Source: CALMEC01 sp964531025 (GTDB lineage Bacteria; Actinomycetota; Thermoleophilia; Miltoncostaeales; Miltoncostaeaceae). Taken from it: 64,000 nt of DNA. A program made the translations under genes and the position numbers. The notes under the pieces were generated by a model. The model was not told the origin of the DNA and did no database searches. It saw only the letters and a list, made by a program, of their open reading frames with translations. The number at the start of each line of letters is the position of its first letter. Position 1 is the stretch's first letter. Where the stretch lies: the NCBI GenBank assembly GCA_964531025.1, contig CAZHDY010000001.1:496001-560000 (forward strand), in the 5' to 3' direction. Below, one piece after another: positions 7,486-15,360 of this stretch.

Positions 7486-9908
7486 CCGCGAAGCTCCGCG
7501 TCGAATTCACGTTCGAGGCGCTTTCGCACCTTGTTGACCGGCGCCGCGATCTCGTCGTCGGTCAGGGTCTTCTCGGGATCGGCGATGGTGAACCGCAGGG
7601 CCAGGCTGACCTTGCCGTCCGGCAGCTGATCGCCGTCGTAGCGATCGAACAGCGTCACGTCACGGACGAGCCGGCCACCGGCCGAGCGGGCGACCACGAG
7701 CACGTCCCCCGCGCTGACGGTGTCGTCGACCACCAGGGCGAGATCGCGCGTGGATGCCGGGACCGAGAGCAGCGGCTGGAACTCGGGCCGATCCGACGTC
7801 AGCGAGTCGACGAGAGCCCCGATGTCGAGGCCCCAAACGGCACACGGACCGTCGATGCCGAAGTCACGCGCCACGAGCGGATGGATCTCTCCGACCCACC
7901 CGACGCGCACGTCACGGTTCTGAAGCGCCACCTGACGCCCCGGGTGCCCGTACGGGTTCTCCGCGGGAACCTCGGTGAGCCGCACGCCGACGGAGTGCGC
8001 GAGCACCTCGACGATGCCCTTGGCGCTGAAGAAGTCCGGGACCTGAGGGGTCGCGCGCCAATGGTCACGCGGCGGGGTGCCGAAGGCGAGCCCGGTGATC
8101 CATTCGTGCTCGTCGGCCATGCCGCCGAGGCGCGGCGCGTACGTGCGTCCGACCTCGAACAGCCGCCCAGCGACGATCTGGTGCGCCTGGTTGTGCGCGG
8201 CGGCGCGTAGCAGCCCGGGGACCAGCGACCGCCGCATGACGGCGACCTCCTCGGACAGGGGGTTCGCGAGCCGCACGACCTGCCGCTTGGGATCACCTTC
8301 GGGAAGACGGAGGCGATCGGCGTCGGCCTCGGGCACGAAGCTCATGGTGATGACCTCGCTGTACCCCAGATCCGCGGCGCGCTGCTCCAGGCGGGCGCGA
8401 ACGCGCTGGGCCGGCGTTCGACGTGCGCGGGCGACGAGGCGGATCGGGACCTCGGGGATTCCGTCCAGGCCGGCGTGCCGGCCGACCTCCTCGATGAGGT
8501 CGATCTCGCGCTCCAGGTCACGGGTACGCCAGAAGGGAACGGTCACGGCGTGCGACTCGCCCCCCTCGTCGACCGTGCAACCCAGGTTGCGGAGGATCGT
8601 CGCCGAGTCGGCCGGATCGACGGTCATGCCGAGGATCGTGGCGATCCGGGCGTGCCGGAGGGTGATGGTGACCGGCGCACGGTCGCCCTCCCCCACGTCG
8701 ATCACCCCGGGGACGAGCATCGCTCCGGCCAGGTCGATCAGCATGTGGCAGGCGATGGCCATGGCGACCGCGGGGAGCTCGGGCGGAAGTCCCTTCTCGA
8801 AGCGGCGGCTCGACTCGGTACGAAGTCCCAGGCCCCACGAGGTGGCGAGGATGTTGGAGCCGATGAAGGTCGCGGCCTCCAGCACCACGTCGTGGGTCGT
8901 GTCGCTGACCTCCGCGAACTCGGCGCCGAACACGCCGGCGATCACCGCGGGACGCTCGGCGTCACAGATGGCGAGCATGTCGGTACCGAGCGTGCGCTCG
9001 ACACCGTCGAGGGTGACGATCGGCTCGTTCTCACCCGCACGACGCACGACGATGCGCGGTCCGGCGAGACGGTCGAGGTCGAACGCGTGCAACGGCTGCC
9101 CCGTGAGGAGCATCACGTAGTTGGTGATGTCGACGACGTTCGAGATGGCCCGCATCCCGGCGTCCTCCAGCCGGCGCTTCAGCCAGTCGGGCGACTCGCC
9201 GACGGTGACGCCGGTGAGCACGGCTCCCCGGTACCGGGGGCAGAGGTCCGGTGCGGCGACCTCGATGGCGATCCGATCGCCGACCTCACCGTCGCCCATG
9301 GCATCCGGCATCGCGATGTCGGGCTCGCGCAGCGGTTTACCGGTGATCGCGGCGACCTCCCGAGCGATCCCCCACACCCCGAGCAGGTCCGGGCGGTTGG
9401 CGGGGAGCTCGAACTCGATGACGTCCTCACCGAGGGGCAGCGCGTCGACGAGCGGGGTGCCCGGGGTGAGCGCTCCGTCGAGGACCATGATGCCCTCGTG
9501 GTCGTCCGAGAGCTCCAGCTCGCGCGCCGACAGGATCATCCCGTTGCTCGGCACACCACGGAGCTTTGCTGCCTTCAGGGGCTTCTCGGCACCCGGCAGC
9601 ATGGCGCCGGGGAGCGCGACGGCAACCGTCTGACCGGTCGCCACGTTGGGCGCGCCGCAGACGATCTGCTCGGGCTCGTCGCCGCCCACATCGACACGGC
9701 AGAGGCTGAGGCGGTCGGCATCGGGGTGCCGTCCGGCCTCGACCACGTGACCGACACGCAGGAACCCGCGGTTCTCGGGCGTGTCGGGCGCGCCGCGGTG
9801 GTGTACGGCCTCGACCTTGATGCCGACGTCGGTGAGCGCGGCCGCCAGCTCGTCCGCCGACATGCCGTGATCCACGAGGTCGGCGAGCCATGACATGGGA
9901 ACCTTCAT
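7482..9908 (-). CDS. pheT: Phenylalanine-tRNA ligase beta subunit
   Basis: 808 residues, the full-length bacterial form. In order: an EMAP-like tRNA-binding domain (about 40-150, with VGHVVEAGRHPDADRL), the B3/B4 editing domain (about 210-380, with NVVDITNYVML), B5 (about 400-470), the catalytic-like core, and a C-terminal ferredoxin-fold anticodon-binding domain (about 715-808, with STRDLALVVDD). Pairs with PheS as an (alpha-beta)2 enzyme in the cytoplasm. Overlaps pheS and argC by 4 bases each. Confidence 0.96.
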   Translation of the reverse strand: MKVPMSWLADLVDHGMSADELAAALTDVGIKVEAVHHRGAPDTPENRGFLRVGHVVEAGRHPDADRLSLCRVDVGGDEPEQIVCGAPNVATGQTVAVALPGAMLPGAEKPLKAAKLRGVPSNGMILSARELELSDDHEGIMVLDGALTPGTPLVDALPLGEDVIEFELPANRPDLLGVWGIAREVAAITGKPLREPDIAMPDAMGDGEVGDRIAIEVAAPDLCPRYRGAVLTGVTVGESPDWLKRRLEDAGMRAISNVVDITNYVMLLTGQPLHAFDLDRLAGPRIVVRRAGENEPIVTLDGVERTLGTDMLAICDAERPAVIAGVFGAEFAEVSDTTHDVVLEAATFIGSNILATSWGLGLRTESSRRFEKGLPPELPAVAMAIACHMLIDLAGAMLVPGVIDVGEGDRAPVTITLRHARIATILGMTVDPADSATILRNLGCTVDEGGESHAVTVPFWRTRDLEREIDLIEEVGRHAGLDGIPEVPIRLVARARRTPAQRVRARLEQRAADLGYSEVITMSFVPEADADRLRLPEGDPKRQVVRLANPLSEEVAVMRRSLVPGLLRAAAHNQAHQIVAGRLFEVGRTYAPRLGGMADEHEWITGLAFGTPPRDHWRATPQVPDFFSAKGIVEVLAHSVGVRLTEVPAENPYGHPGRQVALQNRDVRVGWVGEIHPLVARDFGIDGPCAVWGLDIGALVDSLTSDRPEFQPLLSVPASTRDLALVVDDTVSAGDVLVVARSAGGRLVRDVTLFDRYDGDQLPDGKVSLALRFTIADPEKTLTDDEIAAPVNKVRKRLEREFDAELRG

Positions 9909-10936
9909 CGCACCGCCCCCGCGTCGCCGAACTGTCGCAGGAACCCGAGGTTCCCGTCGAAGAGCATCCGCAGATCGTTCACGCCGTGGCGCAGCATGGC
10001 CACGCGCTCGAGGCCGACGCCCCAGGCGAAGCCGGTGTAGCGCTCGGGATCGACGCCGCAGTGCTCGAACACGTTGGGGTCGACCATGCCGGCACCCAAC
10101 AGCTCCAGCCAGGTCGAGCGGCCGCGCCGATCGGTCCAGAGCACGTCGACCTCGTAGGAGGGCTCGGTGAACGGGAAGTAGTCGGGGCGCAGCCGGATCT
10201 CGTAGCTCGGCCCCAGCAGCTCGCGGATGAACTGGCGCAGCGTGCCCTTGAGGTGCGCCACGGTGAGCCCTTCGTCGACCGCGAGGCCCTCCAGCTGGTG
10301 GAACATGGCGCCGTGCGTGGCGTCGATGTCCTCGTTGCGGTAGACGGCACCGGGCATGACCGAGTAGATCGGCGGCTCCTGCGACTGCATCACGCGCACC
10401 TGCACCGGCGAGGTGTGGGTGCGAAGGACGATGTCGGGATGCCCCTCGATGAAGAACGTGTCCGTCTCGGCACGCGCCGGGTGCCCCTCGGGGATGTTGA
10501 GAGCGGTGAAGTTGTGGAAGTCGTCCTCGACGTGCGGGCCGTCGGCCACCTGCCAGCCCATGCCGAGGAAGATCTCCTCGGCCTCACGGCGAAGCTGGGT
10601 GACGATGTGAAGAGTCCCCTCGTCGATCGGGTCTCCCGGGAGAGTCACATCGACGCGATCGGTTGCCAGGCGGTCCGAGAGCGCCGCGGCCTCGAGCGTC
10701 TGGTGACGCTCGGCCAGGGCGGCTTCGACGGCCTTCCGCGCAAGGTTCGCGCCCTTGCCCACCGGTCCGCGCTGCTCGGGCGGAAGCTGGCCGATTCCGG
10801 CCAGGAGCGCGGTCAGCGCGCTCTTTCGTCCGGTGTGGCGGATGCGGGCCTCGTCAAGCGCCTCCAGCGTGCCCGCCTCGGCGATGTCCGCGAGGGCGGA
10901 ATCGCGGATGGTCTCAATATCCGGGGGATTCGTCAC
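9905..10936 (-). CDS. pheS: Phenylalanine-tRNA ligase alpha subunit
   Basis: 343 residues; class II aminoacyl-tRNA synthetase catalytic subunit. An N-terminal coiled coil (about 10-80) is followed by the core with HNFTALNIPEGHPAR, RTHTSPVQVR and the motif 3 region FAWGVGLERVAMLRHG. The GTG start is preceded by no ribosome-binding site but has TATCGT 8 bases upstream, so the mRNA is probably leaderless. There is no T-box: the start codon is within a few bases of the predicted transcript end. Confidence 0.96.
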   Translation of the reverse strand: MTNPPDIETIRDSALADIAEAGTLEALDEARIRHTGRKSALTALLAGIGQLPPEQRGPVGKGANLARKAVEAALAERHQTLEAAALSDRLATDRVDVTLPGDPIDEGTLHIVTQLRREAEEIFLGMGWQVADGPHVEDDFHNFTALNIPEGHPARAETDTFFIEGHPDIVLRTHTSPVQVRVMQSQEPPIYSVMPGAVYRNEDIDATHGAMFHQLEGLAVDEGLTVAHLKGTLRQFIRELLGPSYEIRLRPDYFPFTEPSYEVDVLWTDRRGRSTWLELLGAGMVDPNVFEHCGVDPERYTGFAWGVGLERVAMLRHGVNDLRMLFDGNLGFLRQFGDAGAVR

Positions 10937-10944
10937 AAGGGGGA

Positions 10945-10955
10945 ACGATACCGAA
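10945..10955 (-). promoter_or_regulatory. pheST-argCJ-glbO promoter, leaderless
   Basis: TTCGGTATCGT on the minus strand; the -10 hexamer TATCGT ends 8 bases before the pheS GTG. It has the same TTCGG extension as the argB and 2700-gene promoters. Confidence 0.6.
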
Positions 10956-11031
10956 GGGCCCTTCCCCTCAGCCGTCCCGCCCCCGTCGCCACGGGGTTAT
11001 CGGCGATCCGCAGACCGCACGGGTGTCCTCG

Positions 11032-11835
11032 CTATCCCGCCCGCTGGCGGCGTGCCTCCGAGAGGAGCACCGCACCGGCGGCGGCCACGTTCAACGACTC
11101 CGTGTCCTCGGTCTGCGGGATGGTGACCCGGACGATCTCGGCGGCGTCGCCGACCGCGGCGACGGCGTCCTCAATTCCGGAGCGTTCCGCTCCCAGCGCG
11201 ATGATGCACGGCGAGACCAGGTCGGCCTCCCAGTGGGGCACGCCGTCATGCACGACGCCGGCGACGATGCGGAGCCCCGAACGGGTGGCCAGGTCCTCGC
11301 CGCGGACGCCCTCCAGGAGCGTCGTGCGGAAGGTCGCCCCCATGGCCGCACGGACGGCCTTCGGGTTGGATGCGTCGGCGCTCCCGGGTCCGAGCGCGAC
11401 CCAGTCGCAGCCGAAGGCGGCCGCGGTGCGCACGAGGGTGCCGACGTTGCCGGGATCCCCCACCCCGGCCAGCCAGAGGCCGAGGGCCGGTGGCATCGGG
11501 ACCGTCCGGAAGTCACCCGGCGTCGGCTGCGGGACCACGGCGATGATCCGCGCCGAGTGCCCCATGGTGCTCACGCGCTGCATGAGGTCCGTCGGGACGG
11601 CGTAGCGCTCGGGGATGTTCCCGACGGCCCGGAGGATCGGATCATCCGGGGCGACGCGCTCCGCATCGACCAGGACGGTCACCGGTGCCAGGCCGGCGTC
11701 GAGGGCCGCGTTCAGGAGATCCTCGCCCTCGACGACGACGAGGCGTCGTTCACGACGGGTGCGCTTGGACTCGAGCGACCGCACGAGTCCGAGCGCGGGA
11801 TTCTTGAACGATGTGATCTGCCGCAGCGGCGGCAT
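11032..11835 (-). CDS. SpoU/TrmH-family RNA 2'-O-methyltransferase
   Basis: 267 residues. A substrate-binding N-terminal domain precedes a SPOUT (trefoil-knot) methyltransferase domain with the three SpoU motifs: GNVGTLVRTAAAFG (motif 1), LGAERSGIED (motif 2) and PQTEDTESLNVAAAGAVLL (motif 3). Uses S-adenosylmethionine; the target is probably rRNA, but the exact nucleotide cannot be read from sequence. It follows rplT by 11 bases and is probably cotranscribed with infC-rpmI-rplT, a common arrangement in Gram-positives. Confidence 0.88.
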   Translation of the reverse strand: MPPLRQITSFKNPALGLVRSLESKRTRRERRLVVVEGEDLLNAALDAGLAPVTVLVDAERVAPDDPILRAVGNIPERYAVPTDLMQRVSTMGHSARIIAVVPQPTPGDFRTVPMPPALGLWLAGVGDPGNVGTLVRTAAAFGCDWVALGPGSADASNPKAVRAAMGATFRTTLLEGVRGEDLATRSGLRIVAGVVHDGVPHWEADLVSPCIIALGAERSGIEDAVAAVGDAAEIVRVTIPQTEDTESLNVAAAGAVLLSEARRQRAG

Positions 11836-11846
11836 GGCGCCCGAGG

Positions 11847-12224
11847 CTATGCCGCGGCCGACTGTGCCGACTCGCGCGCCGTGCGGGCGCGGTCACAGAT
11901 CGAGGCGAAGGCCTCGGGCTGATGCGTGGCCAGGTCGGCCAGCATCTTGCGGTTGAGCTCGATGCCCTCGAGCTTCACGCCGTGCATGAACTCGGAGTAC
12001 GTCAGGCCGTTGGCGCGGGCACCCGCGTTGATGCGGGCGATCCACAGCCGGCGGAAGTCGCGCTTCTTGGTGCGACGATCCCGGTAGGCGTACTTGAGCG
12101 AGCGCTGAACCTGCTCCTTCGCGCGACGATAGGAACTCTTCTTCGTACCGAAGTAGCCCTTCGCCTGTGCGAGAACCTTGCGGCGCTTCTTGCGGGCGCC
12201 GACCGAACGCTTGACACGTGCCAT
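11847..12224 (-). CDS. rplT: 50S ribosomal protein L20
   Basis: 125 residues, starting MARVKRSVGARKKRRK and containing YRDRRTKKRDFRRLWIARIN, both characteristic of L20, which binds 23S rRNA early in 50S assembly. Third gene of infC-rpmI-rplT. In several bacteria L20 represses its own operon by binding the leader; no clear mimic of its 23S site was identified in the short leader here. Confidence 0.97.
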   Translation of the reverse strand: MARVKRSVGARKKRRKVLAQAKGYFGTKKSSYRRAKEQVQRSLKYAYRDRRTKKRDFRRLWIARINAGARANGLTYSEFMHGVKLEGIELNRKMLADLATHQPEAFASICDRARTARESAQSAAA

Positions 12225-12231
12225 CTCTCGA

Positions 12232-12429
12232 CTACCTCTTTCCCAGAAGCCGAAGCACGTGCTTGGTGTCGGCGGCGTCCAGCTCCTGCGGCTTCGAGGC
12301 GTGCCGCTTGCGCTTGGGCGACATGTTCTCGAGGTTGTGGCGCTTGCCCGAGCGGACGTACGACACCTTGCCCTTCGAGCTGACCTTGAACCGCTTGGAC
12401 GCGGACTTGTTCGTTTTGATCTTCGGCAT
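12232..12429 (-). CDS. rpmI: 50S ribosomal protein L35
   Basis: 65 residues, the normal size, with MPKIKTNKSASKRFK at the N-terminus and KRHNLENMSPKRKRH. Lies between infC and rplT in the classic order with spacings of 2 and 7 bases. Confidence 0.97.
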   Translation of the reverse strand: MPKIKTNKSASKRFKVSSKGKVSYVRSGKRHNLENMSPKRKRHASKPQELDAADTKHVLRLLGKR

Positions 12430-12431
12430 GA

Positions 12432-13094
12432 CTATTCGCTCGCTGATGAGTCGCTGGATTCGGCGGCAGACGCGGCCGATGCCGCTGCGTCCTGGGATCC
12501 GCCGTCTGGGGCCTTCCGGGTTCCCTCCCCATCGGCCTTGCCCGGCGACTGCTTGATTGGAGCAAGCATCATAACCATGTTCTTGCCGTCGAGGTTGGGT
12601 TTGCTCTCGACGAGGGCGATGTCGGACAGTTCCTCGGCCAGTTGATCCAGGATCCGCTCACCGCGTTCGGTGTGCGCGAGCTCGCGTCCACGGAACATGA
12701 TGGTGACCTTGACCTTGTCACGACCCTTCAGGAAGCGGACGACGTGCCCCTTCTTGGTGTCGTAGTCGTGCTGGTCGATCTTGGGCCGGAACTTGATCTC
12801 CTTGACGGTGATCGTGCTCTGGTGCTTGCGGGCCTGCTTGGCCTTCTGTTCTTGGTCGTACCGCCACTTGCCGTAGTCCATGATGCGGCACACGGCGGGC
12901 TGCGCGTCGGGCGCGATCTCGACGAGGTCGAGGTCGCGGCGCGTCGCCATGTCGAGCGCGTCACGGAGGGAGACGACACCGACGTTCTTGCCGGTTTCGT
13001 CGATCAGGCGGACCTTGTCGCCGCGAATACCCTCGTTGATACGCGTCGATGGGCCTGCGGGCGGCCGGTTGTCGGGGCCGCGCCTAGGAGGCAC
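12432..13094 (-). CDS. infC: Translation initiation factor IF-3
   Basis: 220 residues. The N-terminal domain (RINEGIRGDKVRLID, DLDLVEIAP) and C-terminal domain (STITVKEIKFRPKIDQHDY) are joined by the usual Lys-rich linker. IF-3 binds the 30S subunit and proofreads start-codon selection. The last ~40 residues form an unusual low-complexity Ser/Ala/Asp tail not needed by shorter homologues. The GTG start has no clear ribosome-binding site. This protein is relevant to the apparent ATA and CTG starts elsewhere in the window. Confidence 0.95.
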   Translation of the reverse strand: MPPRRGPDNRPPAGPSTRINEGIRGDKVRLIDETGKNVGVVSLRDALDMATRRDLDLVEIAPDAQPAVCRIMDYGKWRYDQEQKAKQARKHQSTITVKEIKFRPKIDQHDYDTKKGHVVRFLKGRDKVKVTIMFRGRELAHTERGERILDQLAEELSDIALVESKPNLDGKNMVMMLAPIKQSPGKADGEGTRKAPDGGSQDAAASAASAAESSDSSASE

Positions 13095-13146
13095 GAGACA
13101 TCATTTTCGGGGTCAGGCTAAAACTCCATGAGTGGGTGACACGGAC

Positions 13147-13176
13147 GCCGCAACGGTGCGGCGGTTTGCGAGGATA
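13147..13176 (-). promoter_or_regulatory. infC operon promoter and leader hairpin
   Basis: A minus-strand -10 candidate TATCCT (13171-13176) is followed by a leader of about 70 bases containing the stem GCCGCA / TGCGGC (13147-13152 / 13157-13162). A second TAGCCT occurs nearer the start. The choice between them is not resolved. Confidence 0.35.
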
Positions 13177-13238
13177 GCAGCACCCGCGGGGAACAGCACG
13201 TGGACGGTGATATCGACCCACGCTTCGCACCGGGTGAC

Positions 13239-13278
13239 GAAAAAGCGAGGGGTCGCGATCCGACGATCACGACCCCTC
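13239..13278 (-). terminator. Rho-independent terminator of ssrA
   Basis: On the minus strand GAGGGGTCG and CGACCCCTC form a perfect 9-bp stem (13247-13255 / 13270-13278), followed directly by CGCTTTTT. It lies just after the tmRNA 3' end. Confidence 0.85.
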
Positions 13279-13283
13279 AGTAG

Positions 13284-13645
13284 TGGACCCGGCCGGTACT
13301 GCCCCGGCGTCCGAGAATGTGCAGGAAACGACTTCTCCGAGCGCAGTCGTCGATGACTTTCTCACGGAGGGCGTCACCGTCGACCAACCATCCCTCCGCC
13401 AGGTCTTCCTGATGTCTCGCCCCTCCGCCGAAGACCGTTGCTTCGGGGCCAGGATCACTCGGTGACACCGGTGGTCCCCCTCATGATCCGAAGGGGGGCC
13501 GATGGCTCAAGACCGGTTTTTAAGCGGCGAGAGCGAGCTGACGAGAGTTCGCAGCTACGTTTGGTTCCCGGTTTTTGACGCGGTCCACCGGGTCCGCGGC
13601 TCGCTTATCGTGTCCGTTCCACCTCGTCGAAACTGTGTCGGGCCC
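13284..13645 (-). ncRNA. ssrA: tmRNA (transfer-messenger RNA)
   Basis: About 362 nt RNA that with SmpB rescues stalled ribosomes. On the minus strand the 5' end GGGCCCG pairs with CGGGTCC at the 3' end (seven pairs, one G-U), forming the tRNA-like acceptor stem; CAGTTTCGACGAGG matches the conserved 5' tmRNA segment. The tag frame is decisive: after GTAGCT the codons GCG AAC TCT CGT CAG CTC GCT CTC GCC GCT TAA encode ANSRQLALAA, with the universal ALAA ending. CCA is not encoded (CTA follows the discriminator A). The T-arm stem GCCGG/CCGGC is intact but its 7-base loop is GGCAGTA instead of TTCRANN. Distant (8 kb) from smpB. Confidence 0.93.
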
Positions 13646-13657
13646 GTTACCCCATCG

Positions 13658-13690
13658 ATGGTAGCGGGCCCGGCGGGATCGGTCCAGAGG
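13658..13690 (-). promoter_or_regulatory. ssrA promoter
   Basis: The minus strand shows TGGACC, a 17-base spacer and the -10 TACCAT (13658-13663), about 12 bases before the mature tmRNA 5' end, leaving a short precursor for RNase P. Confidence 0.55.
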
Positions 13691-13709
13691 TCGTGGACGA
13701 AATCCGACC

Positions 13710-14534
13710 TCAGTCGGCGTCCTCGAGGAGTGCGTCCTCGACGGCCGCCCGAATCGCCGCGGCGTCCGGCCCCTGTGAGGTCATGGCCACCGCCCCGTCA
13801 CCCTCGTCGTCGAGAAGAGCGAGGAGGATGTGGTGGGCGCGGATGTCGCTGTCGCCACGATCCATGGCGACGGCCAGCGAGCCCTCCAGCACCCGGCGGG
13901 CCGCCGGAGTGAACGGCCGGCGCTGCGGGCCGTCCGCACCCCCGACCAGCGCATCGGCGATGGATGCCGAGACGGCCGGCGCGGTGACGCCGACGGAGGT
14001 CAGTGCACGACCGGCGGCGGTGTCGGTCGCGGTGGCGACGCCGATCGCGAGGTGCTCGGACCCGACGCGACGATGCCCCAACTGCTCCGCGCTCTCCACG
14101 GCACCGGCGACCACGCGACGCGCCTCACCGCTGAACCGTTCGAACCCGACGAACTGTCGCAGCCGGCGGACGACGCGCTGGAGGTGTCCCGGTCCGCGCG
14201 GGTCATCCCAGGGCCCTCCGCGATCGGGACCGTGCTCCGGGCCACGGCCGCGACCATGGTGGCCGGGGCCGCGGTGACCCGGACCATGGTGTCCAGGGCC
14301 GTGGTGACGGCCCCTCCGGTCGTCCGAGCCGTCCACCGGTTCGACGATCTGGTGCACGCGCTGGTGGCTGAGCCCCAAGGAGTCGGCGATCTCGCGGAGC
14401 GATCCGCCCTTCGCGTGCAGCTGCCGGATGGCGTGGTGGTAGTCGACGCGGGCCACCTCGGCCTGGTGTTGCAGGTCCACCAGGTGATCGCGCGCGGCCT
14501 GTGCGCGTTCCAGCGCTTCTCTGTTCAGTGTCAT
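13710..14534 (-). CDS. HTH and Clp_N domain regulator with His-rich linker
   Basis: 274 residues. The N-terminal part is helical and ends in a helix-turn-helix (GGSLREIADSLGLSHQRVHQIV, about 43-64) of the sigma-region-4/Sxy type. Residues about 66-118 are a Gly/Pro/His/Arg-rich linker with repeats of GHHGPGH. The C-terminal half carries two Clp_N repeats (FERFSGEARRVV from 131; FTPAARRVLEGS later), the substrate/adaptor-binding module of ClpA/ClpC, but no AAA+ ATPase follows. A DNA-binding protein that docks Clp adaptors or substrates is a reasonable inference. The ATG is 8 bases after a TAACAT -10, so the mRNA is probably leaderless. Divergent from lutABC. Confidence 0.8.
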   Translation of the reverse strand: MTLNREALERAQAARDHLVDLQHQAEVARVDYHHAIRQLHAKGGSLREIADSLGLSHQRVHQIVEPVDGSDDRRGRHHGPGHHGPGHRGPGHHGRGRGPEHGPDRGGPWDDPRGPGHLQRVVRRLRQFVGFERFSGEARRVVAGAVESAEQLGHRRVGSEHLAIGVATATDTAAGRALTSVGVTAPAVSASIADALVGGADGPQRRPFTPAARRVLEGSLAVAMDRGDSDIRAHHILLALLDDEGDGAVAMTSQGPDAAAIRAAVEDALLEDAD

Positions 14535-14542
14535 CACAATCA

Positions 14543-14548
14543 ATGTTA
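14543..14548 (-). promoter_or_regulatory. -10 element of the HTH-Clp_N gene
   Basis: TAACAT on the minus strand, 8 bases before the ATG, with no ribosome-binding site between. Confidence 0.45.
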
Positions 14549-14565
14549 TTCCCTTCGTTCTTTCC

Positions 14566-14609
14566 GTCTAGCGTAGGCGACAGTTTCGTATCTGTCAAAC
14601 GTTCTAGAC
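14566..14609. promoter_or_regulatory. Concentric dyad operator, HTH-Clp_N / lutABC
   Basis: Two nested inverted repeats share one centre at 14587.5: outer GTCTAG / CTAGAC (14566-14571, 14604-14609) and inner GACAG-N8-CTGTC (14579-14583, 14592-14596). A 44-bp two-fold site of this kind fits binding of a dimer or tetramer controlling one or both divergent genes. The regulator is inferred, not shown. Confidence 0.5.
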
Positions 14610-14649
14610 AGGCGTCCGCCGATCGAAGCTCACTGGCAGACTGGGAGCA

Positions 14650-15360
14650 ATGCGCGTTCTCCTCATGCGAACCTGTCTCGTCGACCACGTCGCCCCCACC
14701 GTCGCGACGGCGACGCGAGGGGTTCTCGAGCGCCTCGGCGTCACCGTCGTCGAACCCCGTGGACAGACCTGTTGCGGTCAGGCCGGGTGGACGTCCGGAC
14801 ACCCCGACCAGGCCCGTGCCGTCGCGCGGCACACCCTTCGGGCCTTTGCGGGCACGGATCCGGTGGTCGTCCCCTCCGGATCGTGTGCGGCGATGATCGT
14901 GCACGCCTACGCCGAGCTCTTCGAAGGACAACCCGAGGAGGAGGCCGCTCGCGATCTGGCCGCGCGCACACTGGAACTGACCCAGTTCCTCGCGCAGAAC
15001 GGGTACACACCGGCGGCCGCGCCCGGCGGGCCGACGCGCGTGACACACCATCACTCCTGCCACATGCTGCGGCTCCTCCGTGAGACCGAATCGCCCGGCG
15101 GGGTGCTCGAGGGCGCCGGCATCGAGCACACGCCCCTTCCCGACGCCGACGTCTGTTGCGGTTTCGGAGGCGTTTTCGCAATGAACTTCCCGGAGGTGTC
15201 CGGCGCGCTCGGCGAGGCGAAGGCACGCTCGGCGGCCTCCACCGAGGCGGACGCCCTGGTGGGGTGCGATCTCTCCTGCCTCGTCCACATCGCCGGTCGG
15301 GCGCACCGAACGGGCATCGATCTCACCGTGCGCCACATCGCCGAGGTGCTTGAACAGTGA
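14650..15360 (+). CDS. lutA: L-lactate utilisation protein LutA
   Basis: 236 residues with two CCG (cysteine-rich) domains of the kind that hold iron-sulfur clusters in lactate and heterodisulfide enzymes: TCCGQAGW and SGSCAAM in the first half, HHSCHMLR and DVCCGFGGVFAMN in the second. With LutB and LutC it forms the FAD-independent L-lactate oxidation complex. ATG start preceded by GGGAGCA. The stop overlaps the lutB GTG (GTGA). Confidence 0.92.
   Translation: MRVLLMRTCLVDHVAPTVATATRGVLERLGVTVVEPRGQTCCGQAGWTSGHPDQARAVARHTLRAFAGTDPVVVPSGSCAAMIVHAYAELFEGQPEEEAARDLAARTLELTQFLAQNGYTPAAAPGGPTRVTHHHSCHMLRLLRETESPGGVLEGAGIEHTPLPDADVCCGFGGVFAMNFPEVSGALGEAKARSAASTEADALVGCDLSCLVHIAGRAHRTGIDLTVRHIAEVLEQ

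Noticed and set aside
10937..11031. A possible T-box or attenuator before pheS
   Set aside because: The predicted transcript starts at the GTG codon, leaving no leader; no specifier stem or T-box sequence is seen.
13267..13560. Short frames in the 13.1-13.7 kb gap
   Set aside because: They lie within the tmRNA gene; acceptor pairing and the tag frame explain the region.
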